Below are positions 55,927-64,000 of a stretch of DNA of 64,000 nucleotides, in pieces; within the stretch, counting starts at the first letter, position 1; every line of letters begins with the position of its first letter. The stretch is from the NCBI GenBank assembly GCA_000328365.1, contig KB299619.1:308201-372200 (forward strand). The letters run 5' to 3'. Position numbers and translations under genes: made by a program. This DNA is from Capitella teleta. Taxonomy: Eukaryota > Annelida > Polychaeta > Capitellidae. The notes beneath the pieces were generated by a model. The model was given only the letters and a program-made list of their open reading frames with translations, ran no database searches and was not told where the DNA came from.

Positions 55927-58900
55927 TCAAGTGTACCGAACCTTACTCATTACTGTACGTATACCGCAATGTCATGTTAGCTATCGAGACAGGTAGTTAT
56001 TGCAAAAGTATATCTCTCGTATCCCGCACACGAAGCGACTCATGTCCGCAGGTACTTCCCACACAGACTTACCTAGATTGAGGCATTTGTACAACTCCCA
56101 GCGCGTGGAGCAGTATTTATAGAAGTCAACTGGATGGATTTTCAAAGACCGAGCCACAATAGGAGGATCAAAGTCATTCCTCACGGGAGCATAGTGATTC
56201 GTGTTACCAGCAAACTGCAACGAAGGGAATATTTTTTCAATACACTTCCTCTCGGTATTGCAGCATTTAGATGTAATTATTAAATGCATGTACTCGTTTA
56301 GAATTCTTTGATTAATTATACCATTTAGTATGGCTGTCAGCCAATCAGTTTCGCGTTTTTAAGATCTGGGGCCGATTCCAGAAAGAAACTTATTAAGTGA
56401 CTCTCGACCTGACTTAAATCAAACTTAGTGAATCAACATGGCGCAGATGATGGCCGATCAGAAGACGCCGAATTAATGCTATGGTGTCAACACCTAGAAG
56501 GAGCCTTCCAGACAGGAGCAATGCTCTGGAAGGCGTTATGAAAAAAAGCGTTATGAAGAAAAAAAAAACAAAAAACGTTATGATTGTAAAGCGGGAAAAG
56601 CGCACTTGTTGCGTTATGATTAGGAATCAACGACGCTATACACTCGCATTTCGCGTTTGTGATGCTTTCGTTTTCGATAAAATTTTTGAAAAATCATAAA
56701 CAGTTCATAAAAGTCATGTTGTAAGGTACGTTTACCACTGATCAAATGTCTCGCCATGTCTTATACATTCCTTGGCAGATAGCCAAATCCGACTTACGCT
56801 ACTTAAGTTAAGTTCAGCAAAAATGCGTTTGTGGAATCGACTTAACTTGAAAACTTAACTTAACGCCTGGAGGACTTAACTTAAGTCTCAAAGTTAAGTT
56901 TCTTTCTGGAATCAGCCCCTGATGTGTAAAAGGCTGCGAAATCAGTAATAATTTGGATTCTAGTTAAGATTAATGTGTATGCATAAGGTATATTATTACC
57001 GATCACAGTTTTCGTGTTACAGAGCTTTTAAGATTGACACATAATATTTCATATTATCAATAGTCAATACGACATTTTTCAACAAGGAGACCGGCCTTGA
57101 ACTTTGACCGTGACGTCATAGGTGCTTGCGCCTGGTTGCGCTTCTTGCCATCGTGATCTGCATTTTGTTCTCGTGATTTATCGACCAAAAAAAAAAAAAA
57201 AAAAAAAAAGAAGCCCAAACTAATCGTCATAATTATGTGACCAGCTTTTCGAAGGCATGATTTTCTCAATACTTAATTTGATAAGCACCCCTGCAGGCTT
57301 TGCTTCAACTTGCAGTGCCTTCAGCTCAGGAGGCATGGGATTCTTCACATCTCTTCGTCTCACTCTTGATGTTCCCCAGCTTCTCAACTCTCAGCATGCT
57401 TCGCACGCTCTGTGTCCCTACTTTGAGGGTCTGTTTCAACGATTTCGTAGGTTGATGACCTGGGAGACCCTGCGTTTTCCTGTAGCCGACGAGGCTCCCT
57501 GTTGTTGCAGGGTCCTATTCACGTCGTCGGCTGTATCAATTCTATGATTGAGCACGCTGAATCGCTGATAATACATGCAGTCAATTCAAATGCATAATTT
57601 AGTATTTGGCCTCTCTGCTTTTCACCCAAGAGAGAAGGAAATTAATTAATCATAATTATTTGCTCCTGAATTGCTCTGCAAATCCAATCAGTGTGTAAAC
57701 AGGTGAGTCAACCTATAACACTAAACAGGTCAGACAACCTATGACTCTACTTATTCCGTCCATTGAAAAAAAACAATAACAAAAAAAAAAAAAAAAAAAA
57801 AAAAAAAACCGACGTAATTTACTACATGTTAAAGTTTCACGATGGGAAAGCTTTTTGAAACCTGCTAAACAGCCATGAAATTTACGGTTTAAAAAAAACT
57901 CAAATTTACGAATACTACCACTTACCGTATGAATTATACCGTTAGAAGTGACCCAGTTCCACGCTGACCCATCTGGACTGTAAGATATATTGTAACTCTT
58001 GACGTATTCATCATAGGATCCATGCCCCATAGTCTCAATCGCGACGATCGTGTGTGACTCTCCAAAGGTGACCTGCAGCCATTCGTTTTCCGACCCTGCA
58101 GCACACCAGGAAAATTCACTCGCTGCAAACAACAAACGAATCCTGCATTGATATCTAGATAGACCGACATGCACTCAGACAAACACACAGACGCATATAT
58201 TCAAGATTTCAAGTACAGTTGTACATGCAGAGTCGAAAACCATACATAGCCCACTCAACGCGGCTCATGTTAGCTCAAAGCCAATCTTTTAAGTGAATTT
58301 TTCACTCATGGTGTTCTTGATATTTTGGTTATACATGTAATAAGATTGAAACTGCAAGTTGTATTTACAGCCATATGTACATGCTCATATAATTGTACAC
58401 GAATTGGTAAAATAATTTAATACGCATATATTGAACTCCTTAACTATTTTTTTTTTCTTTATTAAAATTCGTGAAAAACACATGAACATGAATCAGGCAA
58501 AGCCTATAAAAAACACATTCAGAGAAAATATATAAATATATTAAAGAAAAGATTAATACTTACTAAAACGGCTATCCTGGGGAAGAAAATCTTTGTCGCT
58601 ATCAGATGAGGCAGAGAGTTGGTCATCTTGCACTCCGTCCGGCCCAGTGATCAATGGCGACAACACATCACAACCTTAATTAAAAGTGGGTCAGCAAATA
58701 ATTCGGTGTGATACAGACAAAGTAATACGTCACAATTTATGCTCTAAAAACTAAAAGTGCAGTAAAATCCTTACAGATGCTAGCTCAATGTGCATAAAAT
58801 ATATATCAGTATAATGTATAGAGCAGAAATACCAGCACCAAGAGTAGAACAGGCCTTATCGCTGGAAATTGATAATAATTAGTTTATAATAAACTGTTTA

Positions 58901-60300
58901 AGACATGCACCTCTATTCCATCTTCGGATCGAACTCATCATTTGGGATCCTTCATATGAAAAAGGCGCAGATAAATTTAAGTCAAGTAAGGCAATGAAAT
59001 CATACTCATATTAGTCACCTTAAAATTTTCTGTCTCGCAATTTTATGTGCGTTACTTGGTTACCGCACCCCATTACTTCGTTATGCTTTGTGGAAACCAG
59101 ATATACATGTAAGCAGTCTGGAAGATGCATTGTAGACTTTTGCTCTCAAGATTTATTCAAAAATTATTCAAAAAAAAAAAAACAAACAAAAAAAAACACA
59201 CACACATACACACAAGTAAAGTGAGAAAGGCTGACCCAGAACATAGGTATGTGCCCCGAAATAGATATTTACACTTTAATAGATATTCACACTTTAATAG
59301 ATATTTACACTTTAATAGATATTCACACTTTAATAGATATTTACACTTTAATAGATATTCACACTTTAATAGATATTTACACTTTAATAGATATTTACCT
59401 TTGGTTTCAGTCTTCTTAACAGCGTTTGTTTGACATTTCATAGGAGAAATGCAACGAAAGCCAGTACTAAGAAATCTTAAACTCTACGCTTCATTTTTTC
59501 AACACACTTAAATGCTATAATTCATCGTCATAAATGTTATCATTGTTCTGGTTATGATTTACACTACAACTCCCGGTCCATATGCCAACTTACAAAGAGC
59601 TGAAGCACTGATAATCGTCGTTTGAAATAAGCGTTCCATCTTGCATTTCATATACAAAAGTTTAAATGGTAGCCATTTTGTATCCAGAGATATGATCGAG
59701 ATCTCAAAATTACTAAACAATTAATTATAACGCCTATTTATCTTCTTTTTTCTTTTTTTTTTTTTTTTTTTTTTTTTTTTGGCAACAAAACATTGAAAGC
59801 ATTTTATAACTAATTGAGAGATATGCCAGTGCCCTGCGAATACAATTTTAATAATATGAATTTCATTCGTGTTTGTGCTATGACTCACTCGAGATTAAAG
59901 ATTGAGCAAGGGCATTTCGACCTCATCTTAGACGCAAGATGAAAATGGCAGTTTTATAGGAATGCTTCGTATTTTTGTGACATTGGATGTTGGGCGCTAA
60001 TAACTTTGCTCTGATATCAAAGGACTTGAAATTAATTAAATACTGATATTATGGTATTATTAATTTAGCTGCGTGCATTTTCCAAGTAAAACCCACCGTT
60101 TTCTGGATGAGAAATGAATTATGAAGAAATAGAAAAGAGTAAAGCCAGAAAACCAATCATTGAATAACGCAATGGAGTCTGGCGGCCGTAGTTACATCTC
60201 AGTGATAAACACGTGAGGCTTTGGTTGATTGTGACGCACCTGAAGTAAAAGCAGCGTTTCGCAGGTAGACAAGTGACAGCATCAGGAGATGAGCCTTCAT
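55927..60300 (-). CDS. Secreted single-domain F5/8 type C (discoidin) protein
   Basis: Exons right to left: 60300-60240, 58674-58564, 58122-57926, 56214-56073, and tentatively 55952-55927; about 178 residues. Residues 1-20 form a signal peptide that ends at the first exon junction; the mature protein begins GCDVLSPLITG. One F5/8 type C domain fills the rest: DDQLSASSD, SEFSWCAAGSENEWLQV, TMGHGSYDEYVKSYNISYS, FAGNTN and PPIVARSLKIHP, closing with WELYKC, so the first and last cysteines can make the usual disulphide. Such domains bind carbohydrate or phospholipid head groups outside the cell. No other domain is present, unlike coagulation factors or neuropilins, so it may be a lectin-like secreted protein (inference). 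The last exon (ending VRYT) is weakly supported. Introns of 1.6 and 1.7 kb carry a minisatellite and a MITE. Confidence 0.86.
56368..56919. mobile_element. MITE with 25-bp terminal inverted repeats
   Basis: The ends, 56368-56392 (GGGGCCGATTCCAGAAAGAA and on) and 56895-56919, are inverted repeats matching at 24 of 25 positions. Next to them lie several CTTAACTTAAG-type palindromic motifs. The 552-bp element has no transposase; weak open frames inside are not similar to any family I know. It sits in the discoidin gene intron between exons 57926 and 56214. Target duplication is unclear, so the superfamily is not assigned. Confidence 0.8.
59261..59398. repeat. 18-bp minisatellite with 36-bp higher order
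   Basis: Seven full copies and one partial copy of ATAGATATTYACACTTTA, with T and C alternating at the tenth base in nearly strict order, so the real unit is 36 bp. Located in the first intron of the discoidin gene. Both strands read open because the period is divisible by three. Confidence 0.95.
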
Positions 60301-61178
60301 CGTCGAAGGTCAACTATTTGCTGGCTGATGCAACCTTGGAATCGGGAAGCAACTAGAGTTCCGATGGTCCGATGAGGTAAGCAGGAGTAAAATGTCTCCC
60401 CGCACACGACAGCGAGGTCTGTGGCTGACTTCTGGCGGTTCGGTCAACCGTGCATGACGAATCCACTGATATCGAAGTTCTTCATTGGTTGACTCATACA
60501 TTGATGTAGCTATGGCAACCTGCTCCCGTCCCATTATTATAAACCAATCAATTGTGTGACGAAAAACATAGGATATTATACATAATGCATTAATATGATG
60601 TGGAAAATACAACAAATAGTGTTTCTCTGTGATAATTATAATGTGACCTTGATGACTCGCCGATGGCTTTGAATGGAAATGAAAGAATTCTAATATTCTT
60701 TTGTTTACAGCGACTAACAATGATTATTCACTATTATTTATATGATGCATATAGAAATTTTTGATTCTTTTTGTTGTTGTTTTTGCACTGCATGAACACC
60801 ACCCCGCTGGGGAAACAAATCGAATTGCAAATGTGGTTTAAGTTTAATTTGTTGTGGTCTTGCTCGGTTGAGTTAATTAAGCGCCAGAGCAGAAATCCGC
60901 GTTGCTCCCTCTTTTTATCCATCCCAATTAAGGGGTCTTGATGCTGCATGTTACGATAAATACAGTATAACACACGGCTCCCGAACATTCTGTGTGAATG
61001 GGTACACACTGCAGAGTCACGGTGGAATTATGACGAATTTAACTCACAATCATAACGCCTTCAACACCAATTGTGGACAATCAATGAATCAGTCCTCTCA
61101 GAATCTAGACATACCTTCCAACTAGTCTAGTAGCACAGATAAATCGGGCGAGCTCTATGTAAGTGACTACGTGTAAGT

Positions 61179-61274
<96 letters not shown>

Positions 61275-61770
61275 TGGGAATATACTGGAATATAATATCG
61301 CTCAATGATCAATCATGTCCATGTAATAACCAATTCATCCCTGTATGTGACGTCAGAAAATTCCCCTTCTTGCAGCCGTTACGATCCTAACACAATCATC
61401 GCGCAATTTGAAGCTATTAAAAACCCTAATTATCGCTCACAATTGTAAATCTCGTTTTGCGCGCCATCGTGACATTATTTTGATATAATTTAACTCCCCG
61501 ATTGGAGCATTATCTCAGACACAAATTATTTGCATATATTGCAAAGATTGGACCATTTTTAAGCAAAATAAAATAACACGTTCGCAACCTATTACTGACG
61601 TCACAGCGTTACATGCAATTACACGTTAAAAAGAGAACGCAATGAAACGTCATAGCGCGATGCTTGGCAAGGAGATGGAACGCACTTTCGGTGATGCATG
61701 CCTTAGAATCGCTGATGAATAAACGCTTCTGTGAATGAATGGAGAGAGGGCAGATTTTACTCCAATCTTC
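60301..61770. other. Region upstream of the discoidin gene
   Basis: Presumed promoter region of the discoidin gene; no TATA box at a convincing distance and no further exon found. AT-rich, with a few hundred bases of unremarkable sequence either side of the (TA)n tract at 61182-61272. Confidence 0.45.
61182..61272. repeat. (TA)n microsatellite
   Basis: Forty-five uninterrupted TA units; self-complementary, able to extrude as a cruciform. Confidence 0.97.
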
Positions 61771-62041
61771 CCAATTCAAAAGTTTTGTCGCAACTCTTAC
61801 ATTTACAAAACCTGATCTCCTGTAATATTCAGCTGGTGTCTCGTGGTCGTTTGATATATCTTGTATAATATTATATTTATAATTAATTTATAATGTTGTG
61901 ATGATGGTAAAATTACTGATTTTACAGCATCGCAGTTTGGCATGAATTATTGAAATTTCATTATTGAGATAGTGACAATTAAATATCAGAATTCAAGTGG
62001 AAATCATAGATATGGAGACATGCTTCATATATATAATATGC
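61771..62041. repeat. Repeat pair member B, beside the retroelement
   Basis: Collinear copy of 54653-54945. It stops exactly where sequence of the Ty3/gypsy-like element begins, so the retroelement may have inserted into or next to this repeat. Confidence 0.83.
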
Positions 62042-64000
62042 GTCTGACTGATTGTTGAGGTCAGGGCTGTTGGCTGGCGACAGATTCTCGTTGGACACGT
62101 CAGGGGAAACGGCGGTACGAGCAGACGGTCTCTCAGCTGCTGACGATGCTATTCGTCGCGGACGGATGTCGTGCTTACTAATCGATCGCTGTTGTCTTCG
62201 TTCACCCACCAGGAGCGTGGAGAGTCATCAGGACGCATTACTGTCCCTTGGTGCCATTTTCTGGTGATAGGATGCTGCACCCATACTGGTTGATCAGTAG
62301 CAAGTGACGTCTGCTTTGTAGGTTGCTTCAGATGGGCAGCTCTCTTCTCACTGAGGAGGGTCTTCTGCTCAGTGTTGAGGGTAGAGTGGGAACGTAGTGG
62401 GCCGAGACGGGAATTTATCCTTCTTCCGAACATCAATTGAGCTGGTCCTGGTAGAGTGTCCGTGAAGGGCGTGTCATAATAGGCGATCAGACCGAGAGTG
62501 AAGTCTGCTTCGTTCTTGCATTTGTCCATGAGCTGGCCCACTGTTCGGTTGGCTCTCTCTACCCAACCGTTACTCTCATAGTAGTGCGGACTGCTGGTGA
62601 TGTGCACTATCTCCATCAGTTTGCAGAAGTCAACAAAGGCTCCAGAAGAGAAGCACGGTCCGTTGTCGGTTAGCAGACTGTCAGCAAACCCAAATTTCTG
62701 GAAGTTTCTCTTGAGTACTGCAATGACAGCAGTAATTGTTTGTGAAGACACCCGATCGACCATGATGTAACCTGAGTAAAAGTCAATGGCCACCAGGAAG
62801 CTGTGACCTTTGCTCTCTTTGATGTCGGCAGCAACAATCTGCATTGGCCTGGACGCCTGCAGCTGCCGCTCGGGTGTTCTTGGCTGTGTCCGGGCATTTG
62901 TTTGGCATTCTTTGCATGATTCGATAGCCACTGTAATATCACTTTGGATGCCGGGCCAGTATACGGTCTGACGAGCGCGCTGGAGGGTTGAGGTGAGTCC
63001 TTGGTGCGCGTCGTGGAGTCGCTGGAGAGTGTCATCACGAAGGGTTGTGGGGATGACTACACGTTGACCTTTGATAACGAGGCCGTCGATGATCCCAAGC
63101 TCATCACGCATTGGCCAGTACTCTCGGAGTGATAGCGGTATGTCTTGCATACTGCATGGCCAACCTCGAATGATGAGGTCCGATAGTATGCCGAGATCCG
63201 GGTCGTTCTTGGTCGCTTCTTGTAACGTTTGCAATCGGTTTGGCCGGATGTGCAAGACTTGAGCGATGCTGACGTCCAGTTCCCGAACGGCTGGCGCTGG
63301 ATCTCTCCTGGGATCAATCAGCCTTGGAAGCGTGTCTGAAACTAGCACTCTATTAGCTCCAACATATCGAATGTCAACATCATACGATCTCAGCCTCAGC
63401 AGCATGCGCTGCAGGCGAGGAGGAGCCTGAGAGATTGGCTTTTTGATGATCGCAGCCAGGGGGTTGTGGTCAGTATGCACTGTCACCTTGTTTCTGAATG
63501 TGTACACTGATGAGCAGAGTATGTTTCAGCTGATAAACAACCAGCGACAGCTCCAAATGATAAGTCTTTATTAGAAGCAACCGGAAGAAGACAAAGCGAA
63601 CAAATAAAATCACAGGCTACCCGCCACATGAAACATGTTGCGTTATGATCTAACAGTAGTATTCAACATACACATGGAGTCGCTCACAGGCAAAAACGAC
63701 TGCTAGAAGCTCTCTCTCGATGTTTGAGTAGTCTGCTTCTGCTGGTGTTAAGGCTTTGCTGAGGAAACGCACGGGCTTTCCATCTTGGATGAGCACAGCT
63801 CCAAGTCCTTTCAATGACGCATCTGTCGCAATGGTGATGGCTTTTGTCGGATCGTAGTGTACTAGCGTGATGTCTCTTGCAATGGTTCTCTTGAGGGCGC
63901 TGAATTCTTGCTGCATGTCGGGAGTCCATATGAAGTGCACACCTTTCTTCAGAAGGCCACGCATGGCGTTTGTGTTGGGAGAGATTCGGAATAAAAGTAG
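62042..64000 (-). mobile_element. Ty3/gypsy LTR retroelement fossil (3' part of pol)
   Basis: Minus-strand pol pieces in order from the right edge: end of reverse transcriptase with RNase H (63964-63650, VHYDPTKAITIATDASLKGL), the rest of RNase H (HTDHNPLAAII), then integrase with an HHCC-type zinc region (LHDAHQ...CKECQ) and a DDE core (IDFYSGYIMVD, LTDNGPCFSSG, ESNGWVERANRT) and a chromatin-side C-terminal part to 62149. The order RT-RNase H-integrase is that of Ty3/gypsy. The element continues beyond base 64000, so gag, protease and most of RT are not visible. A roughly 150-bp segment with TG...CA ends lies within the RNase H region, as an inserted LTR-like piece. The fossil looks broken at a small number of places; the large open integrase region suggests moderate age. 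Left limit is estimated. Confidence 0.88.

Noticed and set aside
59125-59441. Open frames repeating FNRYLHFNRYSH and KCKYLLKCEYLL
   Set aside because: Translation of the 18-bp array in the discoidin intron; both strands open for the same reason.

Overview
The window is nuclear DNA from an animal, most likely a marine invertebrate. It is AT-rich, its genes are split by many GT-AG introns, and it carries decayed transposons and long microsatellites. Most introns are only about 40-70 bp, while a few are 1-8 kb and loaded with repeats. Compact introns of this kind are known from sponges among others, but I cannot name the species or phylum from sequence alone.

Layout. 1-7037: gene-free left flank with a dispersed repeat, an 18-bp minisatellite and a LINE tail. 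7038-11975 (minus): complete nine-exon PRDM14-like gene (PR domain plus six zinc fingers) with a GC-box/NRF1 promoter just upstream. 12176-21640: about 9.5 kb without a convincing gene, holding promoter-like and enhancer-like islands. 21744-21974 (plus): tiny spliced gene for a secreted peptide of about 57 residues, with TATA box and poly(A) signal. 22160-22702: Tc1/mariner fossil. 24119-26476 (minus): multi-pass membrane protein that looks like two CD20/MS4A-like tetraspan halves in tandem. 26526-32539: intergenic, with a second copy of the left-edge repeat and a LINE remnant. 32540-37977 (plus): complete PDCD4 (two MA3 domains), ten exons. 40963-54604 (plus): 22-exon receptor guanylyl cyclase whose 7.8-kb first intron holds two Tc1 fossils and a diverged tandem duplication. 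55927-60300 (minus): secreted protein with a single F5/8 type C (discoidin) domain; its introns hold a MITE and another 18-bp minisatellite. 62042-64000 (minus): fossil of a Ty3/gypsy LTR retroelement running off the right edge.

The genes do not form a functional cluster. PRDM14-like is a DNA-binding regulator, PDCD4 a translation inhibitor acting on eIF4A, the cyclase a cGMP-producing surface receptor, and the rest are membrane or secreted proteins. The least familiar items are the small secreted peptide and the duplicated tetraspan protein. Exon limits were read by eye from splice sites, reading phase and remembered family sequences; no database search was possible.
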